Below, piece by piece: positions 6,313 to 6,404 of a DNA stretch of 6,404 nt. This stretch comes from an uncultured Dorea sp. (GTDB lineage: Bacteria; Bacillota_A; Clostridia; Lachnospirales; Lachnospiraceae): the NCBI GenBank assembly GCA_948468495.1, contig CAOKJI010000117.1:1-6404 (forward strand), read 5' to 3'. The translations under genes and the position numbers were made by a program. Position 1 is the stretch's first letter, and each line of letters starts with the position of its first letter. Under the pieces are notes generated by a model. The model saw nothing but the letters and a program-made list of their open reading frames with translations. It was not told the origin of the DNA and made no database searches.

Positions 6313-6404
6313 ACAGAACTGTCGTCATGTTATTCATTCGGCAGATAAAAGTTATTTATTAGAAACTTCTCCAAAAACTTGCACCTGTTCCGCTTTCCAT
6401 TTAT

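Noticed and set aside
6330..6404. Possible 3' end of a minus-strand gene entering from the right (two open frames, ending at 6330 or 6352)
   Set aside because: Only 17 to 24 codons are visible, and the two frames compete. The one ending KAEQVQVFGEVSNK looks more protein-like, but this is too little to call a gene.
6299..6404. Terminator for the glycosyltransferase gene
   Set aside because: Only a 4-bp stem (CAGT/ACTG around 6307-6320) is visible and no T-run follows it.

Overview
The window looks like chromosome of a Gram-positive anaerobe of the class Clostridia, most likely Lachnospiraceae. This is inferred from strong purine-rich ribosome binding sites (AAAGGAGG, GGAGGGG), sigma-A type promoters in AT-rich intergenic DNA, intermediate base composition, and the style of the proteins. 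No ribosomal RNA, tRNA, CRISPR array, transposase or integrase is visible, so the taxon is not certain.

Layout. Positions 1-197 hold no credible protein but contain several compensatory stem-loops, and they probably carry most of a structured non-coding RNA whose 5' end lies left of the window. Next is a minus-strand DJ-1/PfpI family gene (198-746) with a good promoter. A short divergent intergenic region with a perfect 10-bp palindrome follows, then a plus-strand CYTH/triphosphate tunnel metalloenzyme gene (858-1301). That gene converges, with only 16 bp between stops, on a two-gene minus-strand ABC exporter operon: an ATPase (3809-4498) and an 832-residue FtsX-type permease (1318-3816). The coding regions of the pair overlap by 8 bp. 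Divergent from the operon is a plus-strand gene for a polytopic GT-C fold glycosyltransferase (4684-6312). The last 92 bases show nothing firm.

Regulation. The 185-bp region between the ABC operon and the glycosyltransferase gene is the richest non-coding stretch. On the ABC side, direct repeats of TTGTGA lie across a poor -35 region, which suggests activation by a response regulator of the OmpR type. On the glycosyltransferase side there is a near-consensus sigma-A promoter with a TGTAT-CAC-ATACA palindrome in its spacer, which suggests repression. A third palindrome (ATCACA-n4-TGTGAT) lies between them. No regulator gene is in the window.

How the genes fit together. The ATPase and permease clearly form one transporter. 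The other genes look like independent single-gene units. A link between the exporter and the glycosyltransferase through cell-envelope stress is possible, but it rests only on their shared divergent control region. The protein genes belong to known families. The least explained elements are the RNA-like left end and the operator-like repeats.
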